Assembly: GCA_005787665.1 (NCBI GenBank)
Contig: SYAB01000279.1
Span: 1-9,965, forward strand
Length of the DNA: 9,965 bases
Reading direction: 5' to 3'
Source of the DNA: Actinomycetota bacterium
GTDB lineage: Bacteria > Actinomycetota > Actinomycetes > Mycobacteriales > Mycobacteriaceae
Shown here piece by piece: positions 1-5,777 of the stretch; position 1 is the stretch's first letter; every line of letters begins with the position of its first letter. Under the pieces are notes generated by a model that saw nothing but the letters and a program-made list of their open reading frames with translations, was not told where the DNA came from and made no database searches. A program made the translations under genes and the position numbers.

Positions 1-117
1 GCCCCGGTGGAGCCGGCGGCCCCTGTCGACCCGGCCGCCCCTGTCGACCCGGCCGGCGAGCCGCCGGCGCCCGTCGCGGAGCCGGGCCGCGAGGTGACCG
101 AGTCGCAGCGAATCTAA
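1..117 (+). CDS. C-terminal end of an unidentified Pro/Ala-rich protein (5' end outside window)
   Basis: Frame 1 is open from the first base to a TAA at 115-117 and gives 38 residues rich in Pro, Ala, Glu and Asp. The tail starts with three tandem hexapeptides of the form A-P-V-(E/D)-P-A. The second and third are encoded by two identical 18-bp units (19-36 and 37-54), and the first (1-18) is a diverged copy. The last residues are more mixed and acidic/basic (GREVTESQRI). Low-complexity Pro/Ala tails like this are common at the ends of actinobacterial cell-envelope or secreted proteins, but the conserved part of the gene lies upstream, so no function can be assigned. That it is coding is supported by the in-frame repeat, the strong GC codon bias and the hairpin just after the stop. 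Confidence 0.7.
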   Translation, partial: APVEPAAPVDPAAPVDPAGEPPAPVAEPGREVTESQRI

Positions 118-124
118 GGCGCCC

Positions 125-168
125 GCGGGCGCCGGCAGAGCCCTCCGGGGCTGTCTGCCCGCGCCCGC
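125..168 (+). terminator. GC-rich hairpin after the upstream gene
   Basis: Seven bases at 125-131 (GCGGGCG) pair with 162-168. Inside, 134-143 pairs with 148-152 and 155-159, with a 2-nt bulge (GT at 153-154) and a TCCG loop. It begins 8 bases after the TAA. No T-run follows, as is usual for mycobacterial terminator-like hairpins, so termination is inferred only from structure and position. Confidence 0.45.
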
Positions 169-267
169 GCCGGGTACCCCAGAGCGGCGCGACCCGCCTG
201 CCCCGGCCCGGACGGCAGGGGGTTAGATGGCACCCTGAAGCGCAATACCCGCTCGACCTGGCTCGAT

Positions 268-273
268 AAGGAG
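268..273 (+). promoter_or_regulatory. Ribosome binding site of isocitrate lyase 2
   Basis: AAGGAG lies 5 bases before the ATG at 279. It is the best Shine-Dalgarno match near any start in the window and fixes this start codon. I found no convincing -10/-35 pair in the 160 bases upstream and no obvious operator; a direct repeat GCTCGA at 251-256 and 261-266 is the only small pattern there. Confidence 0.8.
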
Positions 274-278
274 CAACC

Positions 279-2564
279 ATGTCCCATGACGGAGCAGAGT
301 CCGCCGCATCCTTCGAACAGGAAGTGGCCGAGACGCAGCGATACATCGACAGCGCCCGATTCGAGGGAATCACTCGGCTCTACACCGCCCGTCAGGTGGT
401 CGAGCAGCGTGGCACGATCCCGGTGGACTACACGGTCGCTCGGGAGGCCTCTGTCGCGTTCTATGCCCGCCTGCGCGAACTGTTCGGCCAGCGCAAGTCC
501 ATCACCACTTTCGGGCCGTACTCCCCCGGCCAGGCGGTGACCATGAAGCGCTGCGGTATCGAAGGCATCTACCTCGGTGGCTGGGCGACCTCGGCGAAGG
601 GCTCCACCACCGAGGACCCGGGTCCTGACCTCGCCAGCTACCCGCTGAGCCAGGTGCCCGACGAGGCCGCCGGATTGGTGCGGGCGCTGTTGACCGCCGA
701 TCGCAATCAGCAGTTCCTCCGGTTGCAGATGACCGCCGAACAGCGCGCGGCCAACCCGGCTGTCGACTACCGGCCCTTCATCATCGCCGACGCTGACACC
801 GGACACGGCGGAGACCCGCACGTGCGCAACCTGATTCGGCGATTCGTCGAAGCCGGTGTGACCGGTTACCACATCGAGGACCAGCGGCCGGGAACCAAGA
901 AGTGCGGTCACCAGGGTGGGAAGGTGCTGGTCCCCTCCGACGAGCAGATCAAGCGGCTCAACACCGCACGGTTCCAGCTCGACATCATGGGCGTGCCCGG
1001 GATCATTGTCGCGCGGACCGATGCGGAGGCCGCCAATCTGCTGGACGGCCGCTCCGACGAGCGCGACCAGCCGTTCCTGCTCGGAGTGACCAATCTCGAG
1101 GTCCCGCCCTACAAGTCCTGCTTCCTTGCCATGATGCGCCGTTTCCACCAGCAGGGCGTCACCGAACTCAACGGGCATCTGCTCTATGCCCTGCCCGATG
1201 CCGAGTACGCGGTGGCCGACGCCTGGCTGCAGGCTCACGGTGTCACCAAGGCGATCGACGAGGCGGCTTCGGTGTGGACCAAGGACCGCACCGGGTCCCT
1301 GGATGCGCTGTTCGACCGGGTCGAGTCGCAGTTCGTCGACGCCTGGCAGTCCGACGCCGGCCTGGACACCTACGGCAACGCCGTCGCCGAGGTGCTGCGA
1401 TTCAAGGAGGGCGAGGGCGAGGCGTTGGCGATGAAGCCCGCCGAGTGGATCGAGTTCGCCGCGACCGCGTCGCTCTACGCGGCGAAGGCCAAGGCCGCCG
1501 AACTCGGAGTGGACGCCCCGTGGGACTGCGAGCGGGCGAAAACCTCCGAGGGCTACTACCAGGTCCGCGGCGGCATCCCCTACGCCATCGCCAAATCCCT
1601 TGCCGCCGCGCCCTTCGCGGACCTGCTGTGGATGGAGACCAAGACCGCCGACCTCGCCGACGCCCGCGAGTTCGCCGAGGCCGTCCACGCCGTCTACCCG
1701 GACAAGATGCTGGCCTACAACCTCTCGCCGTCATTCAACTGGGACACCACCGGGATGAGCGATGACGAGATGCGCGCCTTCCCCGTCGAACTCGGGAAGA
1801 TGGGGTTCGTCTTCAACTTCATGACCTACGGCGGCCACCAGATCGACGGTGTGGCGGCCGAAGAGTTCGCCACCGCGCTGCGACAGGACGGCATGCTGGC
1901 CCTGGCGCGGCTTCAGCGCAAGATGCGGCTGGTCGAGTCGCCCTACCGGACGCCGCAGACGTTGGTCGGCGGACCCCGCAGCGACGCCGCGCTGGCCGCA
2001 TCGTCGGGCCGGACCGCCACCACCAAGGCGATGGGCAAGGGTTCGACCCAGGTTCAGCACCTGGTGCAGACCGAGGTGCCCAAGAAGCTGCTCGAGGACT
2101 GGCTGGCCCTGTGGAGCGAGCACTACAAGCTCGGGGAGCGGCTGCGGGTGCAGTTGCGCCCGCGCCGAGCGGGTTCGGATGTGCTGGAGCTGGCGATCTA
2201 CGGCGACTCCGGCGGCGAGAAGCTTGCCGATGTGGTCTTCGACCCGATCAAGGACCGGCACGGCCGCAGCATCCTGACCGTCCGCGACCAGAACACCTAC
2301 GCCGCCAAGATGCGCCAGAAGCGCCTGATGACCCTTGTCCACCTGTGGCTCGTGCACCGGTTCAAAGCCGACGCGGTCTACTACGTGACACCCACCGAGG
2401 ACAACGTCTACCAGACGGAGAAGATGAAGGCGCACGGCATCTTCACCGCCGTGAACAAGGACGTCGGGGAGATCATCGTGGCCGACGTCAACGCGCCTCG
2501 GATCGCCGAGTTGCTGTCCCCCGACCGGGCCGCCCTGCAGAAGCTGATCCGCAAGCAGGACTGA
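279..2564 (+). CDS. aceA: Isocitrate lyase 2 (long, two-domain ICL2 form)
   Basis: The enzyme cleaves isocitrate to succinate and glyoxylate, the first step of the glyoxylate shunt, in the cytoplasm. In mycobacteria the same enzyme class also acts as a methylisocitrate lyase in propionyl-CoA disposal. The 761-residue product shows a Mg-binding region ADADTGHGG (170-178), YHIEDQ (197-202), the catalytic-loop signature KKCGH (207-211, catalytic Cys209) and NLSPSFNW (481-488). A region of about 160 residues (about 598-761) follows, as in M. tuberculosis ICL2, where the C-terminal domain binds acetyl-CoA/propionyl-CoA and activates the enzyme. The length is close to the intact Mtb ICL2 and far above the roughly 430 residues of ICL1. 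The reading frame is unbroken, unlike the aceAa/aceAb split of strain H37Rv. The start is the ATG with AAGGAG upstream. It is probably transcribed alone, since hairpins flank it on both sides. Confidence 0.97.
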   Translation: MSHDGAESAASFEQEVAETQRYIDSARFEGITRLYTARQVVEQRGTIPVDYTVAREASVAFYARLRELFGQRKSITTFGPYSPGQAVTMKRCGIEGIYLGGWATSAKGSTTEDPGPDLASYPLSQVPDEAAGLVRALLTADRNQQFLRLQMTAEQRAANPAVDYRPFIIADADTGHGGDPHVRNLIRRFVEAGVTGYHIEDQRPGTKKCGHQGGKVLVPSDEQIKRLNTARFQLDIMGVPGIIVARTDAEAANLLDGRSDERDQPFLLGVTNLEVPPYKSCFLAMMRRFHQQGVTELNGHLLYALPDAEYAVADAWLQAHGVTKAIDEAASVWTKDRTGSLDALFDRVESQFVDAWQSDAGLDTYGNAVAEVLRFKEGEGEALAMKPAEWIEFAATASLYAAKAKAAELGVDAPWDCERAKTSEGYYQVRGGIPYAIAKSLAAAPFADLLWMETKTADLADAREFAEAVHAVYPDKMLAYNLSPSFNWDTTGMSDDEMRAFPVELGKMGFVFNFMTYGGHQIDGVAAEEFATALRQDGMLALARLQRKMRLVESPYRTPQTLVGGPRSDAALAASSGRTATTKAMGKGSTQVQHLVQTEVPKKLLEDWLALWSEHYKLGERLRVQLRPRRAGSDVLELAIYGDSGGEKLADVVFDPIKDRHGRSILTVRDQNTYAAKMRQKRLMTLVHLWLVHRFKADAVYYVTPTEDNVYQTEKMKAHGIFTAVNKDVGEIIVADVNAPRIAELLSPDRAALQKLIRKQD

Positions 2565-2596
2565 CCCCCCGACCTCCCGCACCCTCCCTCGCGAGG

Positions 2597-2644
2597 AGAC
2601 ACAAACGACCCAGACACGCCGCGCGTGCTGGGTCGTTTGTGTCT
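2597..2644. terminator. Strong bidirectional hairpin terminator between convergent genes
   Basis: Perfect 17-bp arms at 2597-2613 and 2628-2644 enclose a single bulged A (2614) and a further 5-bp stem (2615-2619 with 2623-2627) around a CGC loop, giving 22 base pairs in all. It lies between the isocitrate lyase stop (2564) and the stop of the convergent dehydrogenase (2655). The outer arms are A-rich on one side and T-rich on the other (GTCGTTTGTGTCT), so each RNA strand carries U residues near the stem base. The symmetry lets it work for both genes. Confidence 0.85.
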
Positions 2645-2654
2645 GTTCGCGGGG

Positions 2655-3485
2655 TTAGCGGATCACCGCCGAACTCGGTTCACGAGGTGCGCCGAGCGCG
2701 TCGCGATGTGAAGGCGGGCGTCGTCCGTCCTCGTCGCTAATCCCGTATCGCTGCGCCAGTTCGGCGCCGATGACGGTGCGCCCCGACAGCTCGGGCAGGT
2801 CGGGGTCGCGATACATGGCGTCGATCAGCCGCCCGGTGAACTGCGGGGTCTCGGCGTGCGCGGCGAAGGCCTGCAACGCCTCGGGTTTGCCCGCGAAGGC
2901 GCGCCGCATCCGCTCGGTGAGCAGGATGCCCATCCAGACCGACACCGTGCAGACTCCCGTGCCGGCGAAATCGACCGCCATATCGGCCGCCATCTTGTCC
3001 ACCCCGGCCTTCTGGGCGCCATAGGCCGGGCCGTGCATGTAGCAGACCGATCCCGGCGAGGAGGTGAACGCGATCAGCCCGCGGTCCGCGGCCAGCAGCA
3101 GCGGCGCGGCGTACCAGGAGGCGATATAGGACGAGCGCAGACCGACATCGATCACGTTCGCGAGATCGGGCGGCTTGTCCCAGAAGGGGGCCGGGTCGGT
3201 CAACCGGTCGCTGATCGACGCGGCGTTGTTGACCAACAGCTCGAGGGCCCCGTTCTCGGCGGCGACTCGGGCGAAGAGGCGTTCCACCGCGGCGTCCTCG
3301 CCGTGATCGAGTGGGACGGCGATGCCGTCGCCGCCGGCGGCCGTCACTGCCGCTGCATCGTCGGCTCCGGCGGTGCGGCCGGTCAGGTAGACCCGCCATC
3401 CGGCCGCGCCGAGCGCGAGGGCGATGCCTCGGCCCGCGCCCCTGCTGGCCCCAGTGACCACGGCCACCGGCTGTCGCGACGTCAT
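2655..3485 (-). CDS. Short-chain dehydrogenase/reductase, DHRS1-like
   Basis: A cytoplasmic NAD(P)-dependent oxidoreductase with a Rossmann fold; the substrate is unknown. The 276-residue product has the nucleotide-binding motif TGASRGAGRG (11-20), the NNAA motif (86-89), Ser142/Ser143 as the catalytic Ser candidates, and YGAQK with catalytic Tyr155 and Lys159. The stretches GLRSSYIASWYAAPLL, SSPGS and MAADMAVDF resemble the DHRS1-like branch of classical SDRs, which suits the slightly longer length (most classical SDRs are about 250 residues). The last 25 or so residues are polar and probably disordered. The ATG at 3485-3483 places the glycine motif 10 residues from the N-terminus, as expected. 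No strong Shine-Dalgarno sequence precedes it; the nearest GGAAGG lies inside an inverted repeat upstream. It converges on isocitrate lyase and diverges from the DUF732 gene, so it is likely monocistronic. Confidence 0.9.
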   Translation of the reverse strand: MTSRQPVAVVTGASRGAGRGIALALGAAGWRVYLTGRTAGADDAAAVTAAGGDGIAVPLDHGEDAAVERLFARVAAENGALELLVNNAASISDRLTDPAPFWDKPPDLANVIDVGLRSSYIASWYAAPLLLAADRGLIAFTSSPGSVCYMHGPAYGAQKAGVDKMAADMAVDFAGTGVCTVSVWMGILLTERMRRAFAGKPEALQAFAAHAETPQFTGRLIDAMYRDPDLPELSGRTVIGAELAQRYGISDEDGRRPPSHRDALGAPREPSSAVIR

Positions 3486-3496
3486 GGGTCAACGGT

Positions 3497-3518
3497 ATCG
3501 CCTTCCACCGAAGGCGAT
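3497..3518. repeat. Perfect 9-bp inverted repeat just upstream of the dehydrogenase start
   Basis: The arms ATCGCCTTC (3497-3505) and GAAGGCGAT (3510-3518) are exactly complementary around a 4-base CACC spacer. The element ends 11 bases from the start codon at 3485 in the divergent intergenic region. It could be an operator for a dimeric repressor, or a hairpin in the 5' leader of the dehydrogenase mRNA that sequesters the only SD-like purine run. The sequence alone does not decide between these. Confidence 0.5.
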
Positions 3519-3572
3519 CCGGACCCGCAGCGGTGCATCCGTGGACGCCGCGTTCCCAACCGACGACGCCTC

Positions 3573-3602
3573 TTGACACCGTGGGCTCGAGGCGCCGATG
3601 CT
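3573..3602 (+). promoter_or_regulatory. Candidate sigma-70-type promoter for the DUF732 lipoprotein
   Basis: A perfect -35 box TTGACA (3573-3578) is followed after 18 bp by GATGCT (3597-3602), which matches the -10 consensus at positions 2, 3 and 6. Transcription would begin near 3609 and leave a leader of about 20 bases containing the GAAGGG ribosome site (3617-3622) before the ATG at 3630. Confidence 0.45.
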
Positions 3603-3629
3603 CACTGCAAGACGACGAAGGGTGCCCTC

Positions 3630-3950
3630 ATGCGATCGCAGAGAACCTTGGTCCCCGCGGTGGCCGTCCTGCTCCTGGCCGTTCCGCTGGCCTCATGCAC
3701 GATTACGACCTCTTCGGGGACCCGTCCCGATGACGCGAAGTTCCTCGAGGCGCTATCGGGTGACCCCCGCGACAAGTACCCGGATTCGACGCTGCTGCAA
3801 GAGGGCCAGAAAGTGTGCGACGCCTTGGCGAAGGGTCAAAGCGAGGACCAGGTCCGGCAGATGATCTCCGCAGACCTCGATGTCGACGCCGGTCAGTTCC
3901 TCGGCGCCCTCGACGCGGGCAACATGTGCGCGGACAAGGGCGGTAGCTGA
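3630..3950 (+). CDS. DUF732-type lipoprotein
   Basis: A 106-residue exported lipoprotein of unknown function. The N-terminus has a short basic region, a hydrophobic core and the lipobox LASC (20-23), so Cys23 should be lipidated and the mature protein attached to the outer face of the membrane. The mature part (about 36-103, DAKFLEALSG...VCDALAKGQS...DAGNMCADKG) follows the pattern of DUF732, a small helical domain largely confined to mycobacteria and relatives. Its two cysteines (Cys63, Cys100) probably form the family's disulfide. The ATG is chosen because GAAGGG lies 7 bases upstream and the signal peptide begins there; the frame is open far upstream but that part is antisense to the dehydrogenase. 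It converges on the nuclease gene with only 16 bases between the stops. Confidence 0.85.
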   Translation: MRSQRTLVPAVAVLLLAVPLASCTITTSSGTRPDDAKFLEALSGDPRDKYPDSTLLQEGQKVCDALAKGQSEDQVRQMISADLDVDAGQFLGALDAGNMCADKGGS

Positions 3951-3971
3951 GGCAAACTGCCGAGCGTCAGC
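3946..3971. terminator. Small hairpin spanning both stop codons of convergent genes
   Basis: Bases 3946-3954 (GCTGAGGCA) pair with TGCC (3958-3961) and TCAGC (3967-3971), with an AAC loop and a 5-base bulge on the 3' side. It contains the TGA of the DUF732 gene (3948-3950) and the TGA complement of the nuclease gene (3967-3969). The stem is short and no T-run follows, so a terminator role is only a suggestion. Confidence 0.3.
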
Positions 3972-4782
3972 AGCGCGACAGCGCATCCGTCATCGCCCGC
4001 TTCTCCTTGGCCGACAGCCATAGACCATAGGCGGTCTTGACTTCGATCTGACGTGCCACGAAGTCGCAGCGGAAGGCCTCGTTGGGCGGCAACCAGGACG
4101 CCGCGTCGCGAAACGCTTTGTCGAAGTTGGCCTTCGGGCTCACCGCGAGCAGGTTGCGCGGATCGTTGGCGAAGTCCAGCCGCCGTTGCGGGTCCCACGC
4201 CCGGGCGCCTTTGTACCAGGCGTCGGCGAGAGCGACGACGTGGTCGATCTCGATGGCGTTCGACGTCTCCGGGCCGCGGACGAAGCTGATGGTGGTGGCG
4301 GTGTACGGGTCGAGCAGGGTGCCGCTCTGGGCGAAGCAGGTGAATGGCCGCACGACAAGGTTTTTCAGGTCCCGGCGCAGGATGTCGTCGCGGGTGTTGC
4401 AGCCGTTGTGGCCGAATTCGACGTTGACGTCATCACTCCATGCCGCGCCGAACTGATAGCGCCGGAAGTCAGACGTGCGGTCCCAGCCGCGTACCTCCAG
4501 TGCCTTGAGTTGCTGGCGCGCGAGGTCGTAGCGGGGGGTGGGTCCCCCGCCGGGAGCCGCGCGGGGGGTGGGTCCCCCGCCGGGAGCCGACGAACCCGGC
4601 GACGGGCCGCTGCCCGGCCCGGGCTCGGGGGAACGCCAGGTCGGGGACGGACCGGAGATGTGAGTGGAGTTCTCCTGCCAGATCAGGACGCCGGCCACCG
4701 CACCGACGACGGTCACCGACAGCACCGCGGCCAGGGCCCGCCGGCGCCAACGAGGTGTGGCGGTCCTGCCCGGTTTGGCCAT
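3967..4782 (-). CDS. Secreted or membrane-anchored HNH endonuclease (DUF1524 family)
   Basis: A predicted extracytoplasmic nuclease of 271 residues. A basic N-terminus (R11-R15) and a hydrophobic segment (about 16-35) form a signal peptide or membrane anchor without a lipobox. A Pro/Gly/Ser linker (about 44-84) contains a 10-residue repeat with core APGGGPTPR. The catalytic domain (about 85-271) matches the actinobacterial DUF1524/HNH pattern: CNTRDDILRRDL, LLDPYT, the metal/catalytic motif IDHVVAL (His181), FANDPRNLLAV, Asn219 in KANFDKA, ASWLPPN, and YGLW. Cys128, 149, 239 and 271 could form two disulfides, which fits export. The ATG at 4782-4780 is chosen because it gives a clean signal sequence; the frame stays open upstream but that part is antisense to the aquaporin. 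No well-spaced Shine-Dalgarno is present. TACAAC lies 6 bases before the ATG on the minus strand and might be the -10 of a leaderless message, but its last base deviates from TANNNT. Confidence 0.9.
   Translation of the reverse strand: MAKPGRTATPRWRRRALAAVLSVTVVGAVAGVLIWQENSTHISGPSPTWRSPEPGPGSGPSPGSSAPGGGPTPRAAPGGGPTPRYDLARQQLKALEVRGWDRTSDFRRYQFGAAWSDDVNVEFGHNGCNTRDDILRRDLKNLVVRPFTCFAQSGTLLDPYTATTISFVRGPETSNAIEIDHVVALADAWYKGARAWDPQRRLDFANDPRNLLAVSPKANFDKAFRDAASWLPPNEAFRCDFVARQIEVKTAYGLWLSAKEKRAMTDALSRC
4531..4589. repeat. 30-bp tandem duplication in the nuclease linker
   Basis: A 30-bp unit at 4531-4560 recurs at 4561-4589 with all 29 compared bases identical. It stays in frame and encodes two copies of (S/A)APGGGPTPR. 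Each unit contains a GCGGGGG / CCCCCGC inverted repeat around a 6-base spacer. The identity at synonymous positions points to recent slippage or unequal recombination. Confidence 0.9.
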
Positions 4783-4863
4783 GAAGACGTTGTAGCACTC
4801 CCGTGCGACCGGGCGGCGGATCGACGGGAACCCGAAATCCCTGCGGCGGGGCGCTGACGTTGC

Positions 4864-4869
4864 TACGTT
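4864..4869 (+). promoter_or_regulatory. Candidate -10 box for the aquaporin gene
   Basis: TACGTT fits the mycobacterial TANNNT pattern, and transcription would start near 4876. That lies downstream of the GTG at 4873 and leaves a leader of about 24 bases carrying GAAAGGA before the GTG at 4900. The -35 region (about 4841) is weak. The box sits in a direct repeat of ACGTTGC. Confidence 0.4.
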
Positions 4870-4887
4870 GCCGTGCAGCACATCGCC

Positions 4888-4894
4888 GAAAGGA
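4888..4894 (+). promoter_or_regulatory. Ribosome binding site that decides the aquaporin start
   Basis: GAAAGGA ends 5 bases before the GTG at 4900. The alternative in-frame GTG at 4873 has no such site and would add nine residues not expected in the family. Confidence 0.65.
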
Positions 4895-4899
4895 CTCGC

Positions 4900-5727
4900 G
4901 TGAAACGTACCCCGTTGCTCGGTGAATGCTCCGCGGAGTTCTTCGGCACCATGCTGCTGATCCTTTTCGGCTGCGGTGTCGTGGCGCAGGTGGTGACCGG
5001 TGGGTTTCCCACCACCACCGGCGCCACCGGTGACTACAACTCCATCGCATGGGGTTGGGGTCTGGGCGTCGCGATGGCGGTGTACGTGGCCGGCCGGCTC
5101 AGCGGCGCGCACCTCAATCCGGCGGTGACGGTGGCGCTGGCGACGTTCAAAGGCTTTCCGGCCGGCAAGATCCTGCCCTATATCGGCGCTCAGCTGGGTG
5201 GCGCATTCGTCGGCGCCTTGCTGGTGCGATTCACCTACGACGACGCGATCAACCGCGTCGACCCCAACAACACCAAGGCCACTCAAGGCATCTTCTCCAC
5301 CTCACCGGACGTCGGAGTGTCCTTGACGACGGCGTTCGTCGACCAGGTGATCGGCACCGCGATCCTGGTGGCCGTGATCTTCGCGCTGACCAGTGCGGTC
5401 AACAACCCGCCGCTGGCCAACACCGGTCCGCTGATCATCGGATTGCTGGTGGTCGGCATCGGCCTGGGCTGGGGCGCCAACGCCGGGTACGCCATCAATC
5501 CCGCCCGGGATTTCGCGCCCCGGCTGGCGTCGTGGATCACCGGCTACGACACGGCCTGGGTCTCGGCCAACGGAACCGAGTTGTACTTCTGGGTGCCGAT
5601 CCTCGCCCCGATCGTGGGCGGGCTGATCGGCGGCGCGCTGTTCGTGTTCTGCATCGAGAAGTTCCTGCCGGCGGCCATCGCCAACCCCGCGGAGATCGGT
5701 GTCGTGGAGCCGACACCGCTGCGCTGA
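4900..5727 (+). CDS. Aquaglyceroporin (MIP family, GlpF-like)
   Basis: A six-helix inner-membrane channel for passive uptake of glycerol, water and similar small solutes. The 275-residue product has both half-helix NPA motifs, at 73-75 (GAHLNPAVT) and 200-202 (INPARDF). Asp204 after NPAR is the mark of glycerol-conducting members; water-specific AqpZ types have Ser there. Aligned by eye to E. coli GlpF, the selectivity filter is Trp53, Gly188, Tyr197 and Arg203, matching GlpF Trp48, Gly191 and Arg206 but with Tyr in place of Phe200. The stretch 114-140 between helices 3 and 4 (DAINRVDPNN...) corresponds to the long loop of GlpF-type channels. The chosen GTG has a good ribosome site. No glycerol kinase gene is adjacent. 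The purine permease follows after 50 bases, possibly from its own promoter. Confidence 0.94.
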   Translation: MKRTPLLGECSAEFFGTMLLILFGCGVVAQVVTGGFPTTTGATGDYNSIAWGWGLGVAMAVYVAGRLSGAHLNPAVTVALATFKGFPAGKILPYIGAQLGGAFVGALLVRFTYDDAINRVDPNNTKATQGIFSTSPDVGVSLTTAFVDQVIGTAILVAVIFALTSAVNNPPLANTGPLIIGLLVVGIGLGWGANAGYAINPARDFAPRLASWITGYDTAWVSANGTELYFWVPILAPIVGGLIGGALFVFCIEKFLPAAIANPAEIGVVEPTPLR

Positions 5728-5765
5728 GATCCCGGATCCGCAGAGCCTTTCGGGGTCGCTGCCTT

Positions 5766-5771
5766 TAGGGT
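5766..5771 (+). promoter_or_regulatory. -10 box positioned for leaderless transcription of the purine permease
   Basis: TAGGGT (TANNNT) is followed by exactly six bases and then the GTG at 5778, the spacing expected if transcription starts on the G of the start codon. The same bases include AGGG (5767-5770), which could instead be a weak Shine-Dalgarno 7 bases from the start. No clear -35 box is visible. Confidence 0.5.
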
Positions 5772-5777
5772 TCCCTC

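Noticed and set aside
114..1688. Long minus-strand open frame of 524 codons opposite isocitrate lyase
   Set aside because: It is antisense to a gene with full catalytic motifs, and its product is a Gly/Val/Arg/His-rich mixture without any domain. Such frames are expected opposite high-GC genes. The same applies to 1731-2582 on the minus strand.
2856..3629. Upstream part of the frame containing the DUF732 lipoprotein
   Set aside because: It is antisense to the short-chain dehydrogenase. The real start at 3630 has a ribosome site and a signal peptide with lipobox.
4531..4589. CRISPR-like or mobile repeat
   Set aside because: There are only two adjacent copies with no spacers, in frame inside a coding linker. 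It is a coding tandem duplication.
4873..4899. Upstream GTG start for the aquaporin
   Set aside because: It lies only 3 bases after the best -10 box, so it would probably be missing from the mRNA, and it has no ribosome site. The GTG at 4900 has GAAAGGA and begins where the family does.
4783..5286. Upstream extension of the HNH nuclease frame
   Set aside because: It would run antisense through the aquaporin gene and put about 168 low-quality residues before a clean signal sequence. The ATG at 4782 is the sensible start.
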